64,000 bases of DNA from Ruminococcus flavefaciens ND2009 (GTDB lineage Bacteria > Bacillota > Clostridia > Oscillospirales > Ruminococcaceae), in NCBI RefSeq assembly GCF_000621785.1, contig NZ_JHXI01000010.1, forward strand, positions 172,882-236,881, written 5' to 3'. Of the stretch, positions 54,214 through 63,938 are shown one piece after another. The notes under the pieces are model-generated. The model was not told the DNA's origin and made no database searches. It saw only the letters and a list, made by a program, of their open reading frames with translations. The translations under genes were made by a program, and so were the position numbers. Position 1 is the stretch's first letter. Every line of letters begins with the position of its first letter.

Positions 54214-55896
54214 ATGAAAATTTCAGGTGCAAAAATCGTTGTTGAGACACTTATCGAGCAGGGCTGTGATACTATTTTCTGCTATCCGGGTGGTCAGGTC
54301 ATCGACCTGTTTGACGAGCTCTACACCGCCCGCGACCGCATAAAGCAGATACTCTCCGCCCACGAACAGGGCGCGGCTCATGCCGCAGACGGCTACGCAA
54401 GGGCTACCGGAAAGGTGGGTGTTGTCATCGCCACATCGGGCCCCGGCGCTACGAACCTCGTAACGGGCATAGCTACGGCAGCTCTGGACTCTGTCCCCAT
54501 GGTAGCTATAACGGGAAACGTCCCCTGCGAGCTCATCGGAAGGGACAGCTTCCAGGAGGTGGACATCGTCGGTGTGACCATGCCTATCACCAAGCATAAC
54601 TTCATCGTAAAGGATATAAGCGAGCTTGCGGACACCCTCCGCACAGCCTTCAAGATAGCCAAATCGGGACGTCCCGGTCCTGTACTGGTGGATATTCCCA
54701 AGGACGTTCAGACTGCACTTTTTGAATTTGAGGCAAATCCGCAGCCCGTTATCCCCTATCCTATCACCTTTGCCTCAGAGGAAAAGCTGAAAAAGGCTGC
54801 CGAGATGATAAACAACGCCGAGAGACCCTATATCTACTTCGGCGGCGGAGTCATCAGCGGCAAGGCTTCCGCTCAGATAATCGCTCTGGCGGAGCAGATA
54901 GACGCGCCTATGGGCTGCTCACTTATGGGACTTTCCGCAGTTCCCTGCGACCACCCGAAATTCCTGGGTATGCAGGGTATGCACGGACATTACGCCTCCT
55001 CCATCGCCGAGGACGAAGCCGACCTGGTAATAGCTATGGGAGCTCGCTTCAGCGACAGGGCTACGGGAAACAAGTCCCGCTATGCAAAGCATTTCAGCAT
55101 AATCCATATTGACATAGACGGAGCGGAGCTCCACAAGAACATCAACGCAGACCTTGCCATAAGAGGCGATATAAGGGACGCCGCAGAGCGCCTTATCGCC
55201 ATGACAGAGGAGAAAAAGCGCCCTCAGTGGGCTCAGCGCATCGAGGAGCTGAAAAAGGAGGAGGCTGCAAGGACTACCTCCGCAAGGAAGAACAAAAGCG
55301 GCTTCCTTCACCCCTATGACATCGTTGACATCATAAGCGCTCACGCAGGAGATGATACCATAATCTCCACCGACGTAGGTCAGCACCAGATGTGGACCGC
55401 CCAGAGATACCCACTGAAAAAGCCCCGCACCTTCCTCACCAGCGGCGGTCTCGGCACCATGGGCTACGGTCTGGGTGCAGCCGTCGGAGCCTGTGCAGCT
55501 ACGGGAAGACGCGCTGTACTTTTCACAGGCGACGGCAGCTTCGGCATGAACCTCAATGAGCTGGCTACTGCCGTATCACAGCAGACTCCCGTTACCATCG
55601 TCATCATGAACAACGGAGTGCTGGGCATGGTGCGCCAGTGGCAGACACTTTTCTTCGACAGACACTACTCCTGCACCACTCTCAACAGAAAGACCGACTT
55701 CGTAAAGCTGGCTGAGGCTTTCGGCGCAGAGGGCGGCAGAGCCGCGACCAAGGAGGAGCTTGAAAAGCTGGCGGAGAGGGCCTTCGCCTGCAAGGGACCA
55801 TTCGTCATCGACTGTGCAGTTGACTGCGACGAGTTCGTTCTTCCGATGCTTCCTCCCGAGGGCTCGGTGGACGACATAATTACTGAGGTAAAGTGA
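54214..55896 (+). CDS. ilvB: Acetolactate synthase large subunit
   Basis: A 560-residue ThDP/FAD enzyme starting valine/leucine and isoleucine synthesis. The catalytic glutamate is in the HEQGAAHAADGYARATG segment; the FAD region and the ThDP motif GDGSFGMNLNELATA...NNGVLGMV are intact. Preceded by the leader-terminator attenuator; ilvN follows ten bases on. Confidence 0.96.
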   Translation: MKISGAKIVVETLIEQGCDTIFCYPGGQVIDLFDELYTARDRIKQILSAHEQGAAHAADGYARATGKVGVVIATSGPGATNLVTGIATAALDSVPMVAITGNVPCELIGRDSFQEVDIVGVTMPITKHNFIVKDISELADTLRTAFKIAKSGRPGPVLVDIPKDVQTALFEFEANPQPVIPYPITFASEEKLKKAAEMINNAERPYIYFGGGVISGKASAQIIALAEQIDAPMGCSLMGLSAVPCDHPKFLGMQGMHGHYASSIAEDEADLVIAMGARFSDRATGNKSRYAKHFSIIHIDIDGAELHKNINADLAIRGDIRDAAERLIAMTEEKKRPQWAQRIEELKKEEAARTTSARKNKSGFLHPYDIVDIISAHAGDDTIISTDVGQHQMWTAQRYPLKKPRTFLTSGGLGTMGYGLGAAVGACAATGRRAVLFTGDGSFGMNLNELATAVSQQTPVTIVIMNNGVLGMVRQWQTLFFDRHYSCTTLNRKTDFVKLAEAFGAEGGRAATKEELEKLAERAFACKGPFVIDCAVDCDEFVLPMLPPEGSVDDIITEVK

Positions 55897-55906
55897 GGTG
55901 ACAGTT

Positions 55907-56407
55907 ATGGATCAGTATGTAATAGGAGTTATAGTTGCCAACGTTTCGGGTGTTCTTTCACGAGTTTCGGGAATGTTCACCAGACGGGGCTTCAACATCG
56001 ACAGCCTTACCGTGGGAGAGACTGAGTCAAGCGGTTTTTCCCGTATCACCATAGCCTTCCACGGCGACGAGGACATCAAGGAGCGCATACTCCAGCAGCT
56101 CCAGAAGCTCCATGACGTCAGAGAGGTAGAGGTGCTGGACAGCAAGGATACCGTTATCAGGGAGCTCCTCCTCATCAAGGTAAGGAACAAAACAGAGATA
56201 AGACAGGACATCATGACAGCAGTTGAGATATTCCGCTCAAAGATAGTTGACTATTCCCCCACGGCTCTCGTATGCGAGCTCACAGGGGAGACATCAAAGA
56301 TAGACGCTTTTATCCAGCTTCTCAAGCCCTACGGCATCATGGAGATGTGCCGCACGGGTATCGTGGCTATCGAGAGGGGCGAGAACTGCCTCAAGACAGT
56401 GAAATAA
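55907..56407 (+). CDS. ilvN: Acetolactate synthase small subunit
   Basis: A 166-residue regulatory subunit with an N-terminal ACT domain ([33 protein letters not shown]) that mediates valine feedback, and a C-terminal activating domain. The ATG at 55907 follows GAGGTGACAGTT; a GTG nine bases upstream is unlikely. Confidence 0.95.
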   Translation: MDQYVIGVIVANVSGVLSRVSGMFTRRGFNIDSLTVGETESSGFSRITIAFHGDEDIKERILQQLQKLHDVREVEVLDSKDTVIRELLLIKVRNKTEIRQDIMTAVEIFRSKIVDYSPTALVCELTGETSKIDAFIQLLKPYGIMEMCRTGIVAIERGENCLKTVK

Positions 56408-56456
56408 CAAAGTGGAACAGCTCCGCGGCAAATATATACGAAAGAAGCGTGTAAAA

Positions 56457-57725
56457 ATGGCAATGACAATGACGCAGAAGATACTTGCGGCTCACTCGGG
56501 CAGAGAGTCCGTCAGCCCGGGAGAGCTTATCTTAGCCGACTTAGATCTGGTCCTCGGCAACGATATCACCTCTCCCGTAGCTATAAAGGAGTTCGCAAAG
56601 CTTGGCAAAGACAGCGTGTTCGACAAAGATAAGATCACCATGGTCATGGATCACTTCGCGCCAAACAAGGACATAAAGGCGGCAGAGCAGTGCAAAATGT
56701 GCCGCGATTTCTGCGGAGAAAAGGAAATAACCCATTTTTACGATGTGGGAGAAATGGGCATTGAACACGCCCTGCTCCCCGAAAAAGGACTGGTCACCGC
56801 AGGAAATGCAGTCATCGGCGCCGACTCCCACACCTGCACCTACGGCGCTCTGGGAGCCTTCTCCACAGGCGTCGGCTCCACGGATATGGCCTGCGGCATG
56901 GCAACAGGCAAGGCGTGGTTCAAGGTGCCCTCTGCCATTAAGTTCAACCTTACGGGAAGCCTCCGCAGATACGTTTCGGGCAAGGACGTTATCCTCCACA
57001 TCATTGGAAAAATAGGCGTTGACGGCGCCCTCTACCGCTCTATGGAGTTCACAGGCGAGGGACTCTCCTCACTGTCCATGGCCGACCGCCTCTGCATCGC
57101 CAACATGGCTATAGAGGCAGGCGCAAAGAACGGTATCTTCGAGGTGGACGAGATAACCCTTGACTATATCCGTCAGCACGGCGGCGCAGAGCCCGTTGTG
57201 TACAGTGCCGACCCCGACGCTGAATACGACGAGGTCATGGACATAGACCTTTCGGCAATTGAGCCCACCGTGGCTTTCCCCCACCTCCCCGAAAACGCAA
57301 AGACCTTCGGCGAAATAGGCGATGTGAAGATAGACCAGGTGGTCATCGGTTCCTGCACCAACGGCAGACTTGAGGACCTTATCGCCGCCGCAGAGATAAT
57401 GAAGGGCAGAAAGGCGGCAAAGAACGTCCGCGTCATAGTTATCCCTGCGACTCAGCAGGTCTACCTTGACGCTATGGAAATGGGACTCCTCCGCACATTC
57501 ATCGAATTCGGCGCAGTAGTCTCCACCCCCACCTGCGGACCATGTCTCGGCGGATACATGGGCATACTTGCCGCAGGAGAGAGAGCCATAACCACCACGA
57601 ACCGCAATTTTGTGGGAAGAATGGGTCACCCAGAGTCAGAGGTGTACCTTGCAAGCCCTGCAACTGCCGCAGCAAGCGCAGTAACAGGCAGGATAACAAG
57701 TCCATGGGAGGTAATGGGAAAATGA
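56457..57725 (+). CDS. leuC: 3-isopropylmalate dehydratase large subunit
   Basis: A 422-residue aconitase-family subunit carrying the 4Fe-4S cluster; cysteine motifs GSCTNGR and PTCGPCLGG are present. It is of the short, archaeal/clostridial type. The start at 56457 ([15 protein letters not shown]) lies after a weak AAAGAAG site. The stop overlaps leuD as ATGA. Confidence 0.95.
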   Translation: MAMTMTQKILAAHSGRESVSPGELILADLDLVLGNDITSPVAIKEFAKLGKDSVFDKDKITMVMDHFAPNKDIKAAEQCKMCRDFCGEKEITHFYDVGEMGIEHALLPEKGLVTAGNAVIGADSHTCTYGALGAFSTGVGSTDMACGMATGKAWFKVPSAIKFNLTGSLRRYVSGKDVILHIIGKIGVDGALYRSMEFTGEGLSSLSMADRLCIANMAIEAGAKNGIFEVDEITLDYIRQHGGAEPVVYSADPDAEYDEVMDIDLSAIEPTVAFPHLPENAKTFGEIGDVKIDQVVIGSCTNGRLEDLIAAAEIMKGRKAAKNVRVIVIPATQQVYLDAMEMGLLRTFIEFGAVVSTPTCGPCLGGYMGILAAGERAITTTNRNFVGRMGHPESEVYLASPATAAASAVTGRITSPWEVMGK

Positions 57726-58213
57726 AATACACAGGAAGCGTTATAAAGTACGGCGACAACGTGGACACAGACGTTATTATCCCTGCACGTTACCTCAATA
57801 CCAGCGACCACAAGGAGCTGGCGAGCCACTGCATGGAGGACCTTGACAAGACCTTCGTCAGCCGCGTAAAGCAGGGGGACATCATTACCGCAGGTCAGAA
57901 TTTCGGCTGCGGCTCCTCCCGTGAGCACGCTCCCATAGCCATAAAGGCAAGCGGTGTCTCACTGGTCATCGCCAAGAGCTTCGCCCGTATCTTCTACCGC
58001 AACGCCATAAACATAGGACTTGCCATCGTGGAATGTCCTGCGGCTGCTGAGGAGATATCCGAGGGAGACACCGTGGAAGCCGACCTCGACAACGGCATTA
58101 TCCGCAATATAACTACTGGCAAGGAGTACAAAACAGCTCCCTTCCCCGATTTCGTACAGAAGATAATCGAAAACGGCGGACTTATGCAGGCTATCGTCAA
58201 CGAGGCTTTCTGA
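57722..58213 (+). CDS. leuD: 3-isopropylmalate dehydratase small subunit
   Basis: A 163-residue swivelling-domain partner of LeuC. The opening [17 protein letters not shown] and the [16 protein letters not shown] substrate loop are diagnostic. Translationally coupled to leuC. Confidence 0.95.
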   Translation: MKYTGSVIKYGDNVDTDVIIPARYLNTSDHKELASHCMEDLDKTFVSRVKQGDIITAGQNFGCGSSREHAPIAIKASGVSLVIAKSFARIFYRNAINIGLAIVECPAAAEEISEGDTVEADLDNGIIRNITTGKEYKTAPFPDFVQKIIENGGLMQAIVNEAF

Positions 58214-58223
58214 GGCGCAGAAA

Positions 58224-58649
58224 ATGACAGCGAAGATAATCGTAAAATGTATAATCCACAATAAAAAGCTGAACCGTTTTCTCCTTGTCAGGCGCAGTGA
58301 AAACGATGACACGGGCGCAGATACATGGGAAAATGCAGGCGGCAGTGTCGAAAGCGGAGAGACTCCCGAGGAGGCTGCAAAGCGAGAGGTCAGGGAAGAA
58401 ACAGGCATTGAGCATATCAGGATAGGCAATATCGCTTATATTGCGCTCTTACACCATGAGGTCCCCGATCTTATCATAGCGTATCTGTGCGAAACAGATG
58501 AAGAAGACGTAAGGCTGAGCTCTGAACACAGCTCTTTTGTATGGGCTGACGAACAGCAGTGCCGTTCCCTGCTTCCTGCTGAGATAATCAGCGATCTCGA
58601 GAAGAACAATGTTTTTGATATTCTCAGCAAAGGAGACCATCATGACTGA
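58224..58649 (+). CDS. NUDIX hydrolase
   Basis: A 141-residue protein with a complete Nudix box (GGSVESGETPEEAAKREV then REETGI), so it hydrolyses a nucleoside-diphosphate-linked substrate; which one is not readable. It follows leuD by 10 nt and overlaps the next gene by eight bases, so it is inside the leu operon although unrelated to the pathway. Confidence 0.9.
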   Translation: MTAKIIVKCIIHNKKLNRFLLVRRSENDDTGADTWENAGGSVESGETPEEAAKREVREETGIEHIRIGNIAYIALLHHEVPDLIIAYLCETDEEDVRLSSEHSSFVWADEQQCRSLLPAEIISDLEKNNVFDILSKGDHHD

Positions 58650-59298
58650 CCTGAGCTGCCTTCTGGCAGGACTTACAAATCTGCTGGGGCCGCTGCTCCT
58701 GCTGATATTCTGGCACAAAAGGACAGGGGCACGGATTCTACCCGCACCTGTCGCACTTGCGGTGTGCTTCCCTGTATTTTTCGTCGCTGGAGCAATACGC
58801 TCAGGCTTTGACCACAGCGACCATCTCTCATTCTATTTGCAGCAGGCTCTGCTCTACGGCATATTCGAGGAGGGCAGCAAGTTCATCGTGCTGCGCTGGC
58901 TCCTCAGGTCATACGACCACCGCAGAGACGCAGTCACCTACGCAATAGGCCACGGCTCCTTTGAGAGTATAGGCTCGGGATTTGCCTGCATAAATCTCAT
59001 CGGCACAGGCAGTGCAGCCGCGGATATTTTCCCCGTGAATTTGTTTGGCTTCATCGAAGGCGCGGCTTTCTGTATCGGCGTTACCGTCCTCATATTCTAC
59101 GGCATACAGATGAACAAGTCAAAGATAATGCTTCCATTAGCGGTATTTCTCCACTTCTTGAGCAACCTCACTGGAGCGGTGTTTATAACGCCTGTTTCAA
59201 TGGCGATTCGTCTGTTCCTGACAGCAGGCATATGCTATGCCGCATATCGCTGCTGCAAGGCAATGGAAGTCTCTTATGAGCATGAGACATATATATAA
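58642..59298 (+). CDS. YhfC-like intramembrane metalloprotease
   Basis: A 218-residue protein with six or seven membrane helices. FEEGSKFIVLRWLL and AIGHGSFESI supply the paired glutamates and histidines expected of a CPBP/YhfC-type membrane metalloprotease. The ATG at 58642 follows AAAGGAGACC. It is embedded between nudix and leuB. The substrate is unknown. Confidence 0.75.
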   Translation: MTDLSCLLAGLTNLLGPLLLLIFWHKRTGARILPAPVALAVCFPVFFVAGAIRSGFDHSDHLSFYLQQALLYGIFEEGSKFIVLRWLLRSYDHRRDAVTYAIGHGSFESIGSGFACINLIGTGSAAADIFPVNLFGFIEGAAFCIGVTVLIFYGIQMNKSKIMLPLAVFLHFLSNLTGAVFITPVSMAIRLFLTAGICYAAYRCCKAMEVSYEHETYI

Positions 59299-59351
59299 GG
59301 CAGCGCGTGTTCTGCACGGCACTGCATTTTCATTAAACGAAAGGAGTAATT

Positions 59352-60425
59352 ATGGAACTGAAGATCGCATTGCTAAAGGGCGACGGCATAGGTCCCGAGA
59401 TAGTGGACAGCGCCGTGGCAGTCCTTGAAAAGACAGCAGAAAAGTTCGGACATAAATTCACCTTTACCCCCTACCTCATCGGCGGCTGCGCCATTGACGA
59501 GACCGGTATCCCACTCCCTCAGGAGACCGTGGACGGCTGCCTGGCTTCGGACAGCGTCATACTGGGAGCCGTTGGCGGCCCCAAGTGGGACGACCAGCCC
59601 GGAGACAAGCGCCCCGAAAAGGCTCTGCTGGGCATTCGCTCGGCTATGGGGCTGTTCACCAATCTCCGCCCCGCAAAGCTCTACCCTGCTCTCCGCGGAG
59701 CTTCTCCCCTGAAGGACGAGATAGTGGGCGAGGGCTTTGACATAATGATAGTACGCGAGCTCACGGGAGGTATTTACTTTGGTGACCGCGGCTACCGCGA
59801 GGGAAAGTACGGTCAGGAGGCTTTCGACACCGAGGCTTACAGCGTCACCGAGATAGAACGTATCGGCAAAGTCGCCTTTGAAGCCGCTATGAAGCGCAGC
59901 AAGCGCCTTTGCAGCGTGGATAAGGCAAACGTTCTGGAGTCCTCACGGCTCTGGCGCAAGACCATGCATGAGCTGTCGGAGCAGTACCCCGAGGTGGAAT
60001 ACAGGGATATGTTCGTGGACAACGCCGCTATGCAGCTGGTGCGCGACCCCAGGCAGTTCGATGTGATAGTGACCTCCAATATGTTCGGAGATATACTTTC
60101 AGATGAAGCCTCGCAGATCACAGGCTCCATAGGAATGCTGGCTTCGGCGTCACTGGGCGCTTCAAAGCGGGGTCTCTACGAGCCCATACACGGTTCTGCA
60201 CCCGATATTGCGGGAAATAATATGGCTAACCCCATTGCCACTATCCTTTCGGGAGCCATGATGCTCCGCTATTCCTTCGGTCTCATAAAGGAGGCTGAGA
60301 CCATCGAAAATGCCGTGGATAAGGTGCTTGACGCAGGTCTCAGGACTGCCGATCTCATGGGAAGCGACAAGGGTGAGTACCTTAGCTGTACGGAGATGAC
60401 AGAAGCTATATTGAAGGTTATATAA
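59352..60425 (+). CDS. leuB: 3-isopropylmalate dehydrogenase
   Basis: A 357-residue NAD-dependent oxidative decarboxylase completing the leucine branch. Start [15 protein letters not shown], substrate arginine segments, the [14 protein letters not shown] metal site and the [12 protein letters not shown] loop are all present. AAAGGAGTAATT precedes the ATG. Confidence 0.96.
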   Translation: MELKIALLKGDGIGPEIVDSAVAVLEKTAEKFGHKFTFTPYLIGGCAIDETGIPLPQETVDGCLASDSVILGAVGGPKWDDQPGDKRPEKALLGIRSAMGLFTNLRPAKLYPALRGASPLKDEIVGEGFDIMIVRELTGGIYFGDRGYREGKYGQEAFDTEAYSVTEIERIGKVAFEAAMKRSKRLCSVDKANVLESSRLWRKTMHELSEQYPEVEYRDMFVDNAAMQLVRDPRQFDVIVTSNMFGDILSDEASQITGSIGMLASASLGASKRGLYEPIHGSAPDIAGNNMANPIATILSGAMMLRYSFGLIKEAETIENAVDKVLDAGLRTADLMGSDKGEYLSCTEMTEAILKVI

Positions 60426-60434
60426 GCCTATAAT

Positions 60435-60450
60435 GAGTTCATATGAACTC
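60435..60450. promoter_or_regulatory. 16-bp perfect palindrome
   Basis: GAGTTCATATGAACTC lies 10 nt after the leuB stop and 25 nt before a promoter. It may be an operator for the lipoprotein gene; the lack of a T run argues against a terminator. Confidence 0.45.
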
Positions 60451-60474
60451 CACAAATAATTTAAAATTTCCTCA

Positions 60475-60503
60475 TTGACTTTCTGTGTAAAAACTATTAT
60501 TAT
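60475..60503 (+). promoter_or_regulatory. Promoter of lipoprotein/ridA unit
   Basis: TTGACT (60475-60480), 17-bp spacer, TATTAT (60498-60503) in very AT-rich surroundings. Confidence 0.65.
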
Positions 60504-60563
60504 ATATACATAAATTATTTGCGTATATATTTTTTATATCGCAGAAATATCAGGAGGTAAAAA

Positions 60564-61265
60564 ATGAAAAAAGGATTATTGGGACTTTCAGCACTTATTT
60601 TCGCAGCAGCGCTCGTGGGGTGCGGCGCTGACAAGGAAAAGGCTTCCGACAAGGAAACTGATTCTTCCAAGGCAGAAACTACTGTTGCAGAGGATACCAC
60701 CGCTGAAAAGGAAACAGAAGAAACCAAAAATGAAGGATCAACAGCTGAAGACGCCGATCCCGTTGCTCTCAAGGACCTTGCAGGTCCCTATCACCTCAAC
60801 GGCTATATGACCATGGGTGATGTACCCGAGGAGCTTGATCCCAAGAAGCTCCAGGAAACATACAAGGACGATCCGGTAAGCATCTCTGAGGACGGCATTC
60901 TCCACATCTACGGCAAAGACTATCAGCTCGCTGCCGAGGGCATGGACGATGAGAATACCGTTTTCAGCATTGAGGGAAGCGGCTTCGATATGGACAGCTA
61001 CCGCAAATCATCAAAGGTCGCTGACGAGGACTATGCGGGTCCCTGCGCACTCATCGTGCAGGTATCTCATATGACAGTCAACGATGTGGACGTACCCTAT
61101 ACTCAGTATAATGTGATAATGACACAGAAGGGCGACGAAAGCTATTTCGGCTATGTAGGAATAGATCAGGGCGAAAAGAGCGAAAGCGACTGGGACTGGG
61201 ACTGGGATGACGACGATGATGATGACTGGGACAGCGAGGACTTTGAAGACGATGATGCTGTATGA
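60564..61265 (+). CDS. Acidic lipoprotein of unknown function
   Basis: A 233-residue predicted lipoprotein with lipobox LVGC (Cys20), a Lys/Glu/Thr/Ser-rich linker to about residue 65, a globular domain, and a remarkable C-terminal tail of alternating Asp and Trp followed by Asp runs. AGGAGGTAAAA precedes the ATG. The acidic tail could bind calcium or cell-wall polymers. No family recognised. Confidence 0.78.
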   Translation: MKKGLLGLSALIFAAALVGCGADKEKASDKETDSSKAETTVAEDTTAEKETEETKNEGSTAEDADPVALKDLAGPYHLNGYMTMGDVPEELDPKKLQETYKDDPVSISEDGILHIYGKDYQLAAEGMDDENTVFSIEGSGFDMDSYRKSSKVADEDYAGPCALIVQVSHMTVNDVDVPYTQYNVIMTQKGDESYFGYVGIDQGEKSESDWDWDWDDDDDDDWDSEDFEDDDAV

Positions 61266-61286
61266 TCCACTACGGAGGATAATACT

Positions 61287-61664
61287 ATGATAAAGATACA
61301 CACAGAAAAGGCGCCTGCCGCAGTAGGTCCCTATTCACAGGCAATGGTCTCAAGAGGAATGGTCTATACCAGCGGACAGATAGCCATTGATCCGCTCACC
61401 AACACCGTAAAAGGCACAACTATCGAGGAGCAGACAGAACAGGTAATGCAGAACCTGGGCGCTGTCCTCGCCACAGCAGGCTCTTCATTCGAGAAGGCTG
61501 TAAAGACTACCTGCTTTCTTGCGGATATGAACGATTTTGCCGCATTCAACGAGATCTACGGAAGGTACTTCACTTCCCTTCCTGCAAGGAGCTGCGTTGC
61601 GGTAAAGACACTTCCAAAGGGCGTACTTGTGGAGGTAGAGGTCATCGCCGAAAGTGAGCTCTGA
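61287..61664 (+). CDS. ridA: RidA enamine/imine deaminase
   Basis: A 125-residue YjgF/YER057c/UK114 protein that hydrolyses reactive 2-aminoacrylate-type enamines arising from PLP enzymes. Conserved APAAVGPYSQA near the start, the arginine in SLPARSCVAV and the C-terminal VEVEVIAE are present. Its closeness to ilv/leu genes is typical, since the pathway intermediates include such enamines. Confidence 0.95.
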   Translation: MIKIHTEKAPAAVGPYSQAMVSRGMVYTSGQIAIDPLTNTVKGTTIEEQTEQVMQNLGAVLATAGSSFEKAVKTTCFLADMNDFAAFNEIYGRYFTSLPARSCVAVKTLPKGVLVEVEVIAESEL

Positions 61665-61772
61665 TGTGTAAAAAAACGCAGCGGATATGACCGCTGTGCT
61701 TATATGACAGTTTATACGTAATTATCGGGGGAAAACTTTCTGAGGAAAGGTTCTCTTCTGACGGAGGCGCGC

Positions 61773-61816
61773 CCCTCTGTCACTGCGTGACATCTCCCCG
61801 CACTGCGGGGAGTCAC
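61773..61816. repeat. Short repeat, copy 1 (CCCTCTGTCA...GGGAGTCAC)
   Basis: A 44-bp double-hairpin unit (GTCACTGCGTGAC and CTCCCCGCACTGCGGGGAG). A close copy of 46 bp lies at 63841-63886. The whole 61665-62050 gap holds no gene, only this and the following inverted repeats, plus a weak CAGCGG/CCGCTG hairpin after ridA. Confidence 0.65.
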
Positions 61817-61848
61817 CCCGAATCCCTTTTCCAAAGACTTCATAACTG

Positions 61849-61924
61849 AATTTAGCCCATACAGGGCGCTCCACAAAATGTGAAAATCAGTATTTTACTG
61901 AGAGCACCCTGTATGGGCTAAATT
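61849..61924. repeat. 23-bp inverted repeat, MITE-like
   Basis: Arms at 61849-61871 (AATTTAGCCCATACAGGG then CGCTC) and 61902-61924 match as reverse complements with one mismatch, enclosing 30 bp that contain a smaller CACAAAATGTG hairpin. Confidence 0.65.
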
Positions 61925-61952
61925 TAATGCTAAAGGTTTTAGGAATGTAGTT

Positions 61953-61986
61953 TGAGGTCCCCCCTTTTTCAAAAGGGGGGACCTCA
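61953..61986. repeat. 16-bp-arm perfect hairpin
   Basis: TGAGGTCCCCCCTTTT and its complement lie almost back to back (61953-61968, 61971-61986). It could terminate transcription from either side, including the anti-sigma gene on the minus strand. Confidence 0.6.
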
Positions 61987-62050
61987 ATATCACCCGTAAA
62001 ACTCTGTATGAGCATCGCCTGAAAACTGTGCCGCTTTTTACTATATCATA

Positions 62051-63142
62051 TTATTTAAGGTCGTAGACCTGTTCGTTAACGGTGAGGGTAACGCTTTCAG
62101 CGGAGGTGAAGTCCACGCTGGGGAAGGTCATCCATGTGCTGCACTTTCCTGCGTCAAAGGCTTCGCCCTCTGTATCGCAGTAGCTGTAGCCCATTTCCTT
62201 GGGCTCATATTCAGCGCCGTCAACGGTGAGAATGAAGTTCCCGGCAAGGTCGTGCCAGTCCTTGTCGAACTTGTCGGCAACCTGATAGTAGTCTGTCTCG
62301 CCGCCTGCAAGGTCTGTGCCCATGAAGTCGTACTTTACCTTGAGCAGAGAATCATATGCGCCGAATTCGGCATAGAACAGCTCATAATCAACATTGCCGC
62401 TGCTTATGGTGATGTCGTCGTAGAATTCATAGGCGGTCTCCTTGAGAGCCTGCTCGGGGACTTTGAAGCGGAACTCCATATCCACGTCATAGTCGAATTT
62501 GCGGTTCACAGGGTCATTTTCAAAGCTTATCTGCTTTACTGCCGCAAGTACATCGGCTTCGTTTATCATGAATGTTGCGGGGCCGTCCATGCAGACATGG
62601 TACATATTGCTGACATCGGGGTCCTTTTCACCCCAGGCGTCCCACATACCGTAATCATCAAGGCGGTTTCTGTAGGTGTCCTCGTCAAGCACATATGCGA
62701 AGAGGCGGAGCTTATCGTTTTTTGCAGCAAGCTCCTCATCGTGTACAGTAACCTCGAAAAGCAGCTTTGGTGAGGAGCGGTCGCCTGTTACGGAGTCCAG
62801 CAATACGGTGAAGCCGTCGTCGGTGGCGTCCTGCCCCACCTCGCAGTAGTGACCCTCGTCGATTATCTCTGCTGTGGTCTCGTCCTTGCCGAAGAACCTG
62901 CGGAAGCTGTCTCCAAGGGGACCGTAGCCCATAGCCGAAGCGGCTGTGCCTGAGATTATAAGGCAGGCAGCTGCCGCGCCGATGAATTTACCTATAATGT
63001 TAGTCTTAGTTTTGCCTGTCATAGTGATATTCCTTTCCGTAGAGGGAGCGGAGCGGGCTTTCTCAAGCATTTCCGCAGCCGATACATTGAAATTCCTGTC
63101 ACATACGTCGTTCATTGCCTTTTTGTATTTATTCTCGCTCAC
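62051..63142 (-). CDS. Membrane anti-sigma factor-like protein
   Basis: A 363-residue protein: a cytoplasmic N-terminus of about 45 residues, one membrane helix (near residues 49-71), and a large extracytoplasmic domain with aromatic and acidic residues, resembling DUF4179-type anti-sigma proteins. Coupled to the sigma gene by a GTGA overlap; the GTG at 63142 follows AAGGAAG at good spacing. It probably holds the ECF sigma factor at the membrane until an envelope signal arrives. Confidence 0.82.
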   Translation of the reverse strand: MSENKYKKAMNDVCDRNFNVSAAEMLEKARSAPSTERNITMTGKTKTNIIGKFIGAAAACLIISGTAASAMGYGPLGDSFRRFFGKDETTAEIIDEGHYCEVGQDATDDGFTVLLDSVTGDRSSPKLLFEVTVHDEELAAKNDKLRLFAYVLDEDTYRNRLDDYGMWDAWGEKDPDVSNMYHVCMDGPATFMINEADVLAAVKQISFENDPVNRKFDYDVDMEFRFKVPEQALKETAYEFYDDITISSGNVDYELFYAEFGAYDSLLKVKYDFMGTDLAGGETDYYQVADKFDKDWHDLAGNFILTVDGAEYEPKEMGYSYCDTEGEAFDAGKCSTWMTFPSVDFTSAESVTLTVNEQVYDLK

Positions 63143-63612
63143 AGCCAATCTTCCTTTCTCAGAGTTTTCTTCAGCTTGTCCCTGCCCCGTTTGAGCCTGG
63201 TCTTCACCGTAGCCTCGGGCAGCCCAAGTATATCCGCTATTTCTGCAACGCTGTACTCCTCATAGTAGAACAGGTGGATGGGTATGCGGTATTTTTCGGG
63301 GAGCTTCATTACGATGCTGATGATCTCGTCGGTCTCATGTGTCTCCTCCGAGGGAAGGTCCTCGGGGATAGGTGAGGCGGAAATATGCTTTCTGCTTCGA
63401 AAGTGATTTTTGCAGCTGTTTACAGCGACCCTGATGAGCCATGCTTTCATATGCTCATCGGAGTCGAAGCCGCCGTCGTATGTGTATAGCTTTATGAAGG
63501 TATCCTGAGAAAGCTCGGAGGCGTCCTCTGTATTGCGCACATAGCTGAATATGACGGAATAGACCGTATTTTTAAATTCTGTATATGCCCATAAGAATTT
63601 TTCGTCAGTCAT
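63139..63612 (-). CDS. ECF RNA polymerase sigma factor
   Basis: A 157-residue group IV sigma factor with sigma-2 (NTVYSVIFSYVRNTEDASELSQ) and sigma-4 (EEYSVAEIADILGLPEATVKTRL) regions. AAAAGGAAGAAC precedes the ATG. It is followed by its likely anti-sigma gene, and an ECF-type promoter lies upstream, suggesting autoregulation. Confidence 0.94.
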   Translation of the reverse strand: MTDEKFLWAYTEFKNTVYSVIFSYVRNTEDASELSQDTFIKLYTYDGGFDSDEHMKAWLIRVAVNSCKNHFRSRKHISASPIPEDLPSEETHETDEIISIVMKLPEKYRIPIHLFYYEEYSVAEIADILGLPEATVKTRLKRGRDKLKKTLRKEDWL

Positions 63613-63675
63613 AGCTTTCTGTTCTTCCTTTTAGAAACGTTTCGTGGGAGGTCGTCAGGACCTTTACACTCATAA

Positions 63676-63702
63676 TACACACCTGCGGCGGAAAAGGTTT
63701 CA
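63676..63702 (-). promoter_or_regulatory. ECF-type promoter of the sigma operon
   Basis: Minus-strand TGAAAC (63697-63702) continuing CTTTT, 17-bp spacer and TGTA (63676-63679), resembling the TGAAAC/CGTA promoters used by SigW/SigV-type factors, about 65 nt before the sigma start. Confidence 0.6.
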
Positions 63703-63807
63703 TTTTTCTGAAAAAAATTTCAGTCCGCCATAATATTATACAGCAAGAGTGAGCAGATGTCAAAATCCGGCGCATACGGATAACTGAGATAAATCATAAT
63801 TTACATT

Positions 63808-63899
63808 TGTAGGGGACGGCGCAGCTAACAGCTGCACGTACCCTCTGTCAGCTTCGCTGACATCTCCCTACACCGTAGGGAGTCACTCGACGTCCCACA
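63808..63899. repeat. Inverted-repeat element carrying double-hairpin copy 2
   Basis: Begins TGTAGGGGACGGCG (identical in reverse complement to the right end of the 2431-2510 element) and ends GACGTCCCACA. Between these is the second copy of the CCCTCTGTCA...GGGAGTCAC unit (63841-63886). The 63613-64000 stretch otherwise has the ECF promoter and two further hairpins, but no gene. Confidence 0.6.
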
Positions 63900-63938
63900 A
63901 AATTCGTATTATAGTGGCGACTATCATCCGCTCAACCA

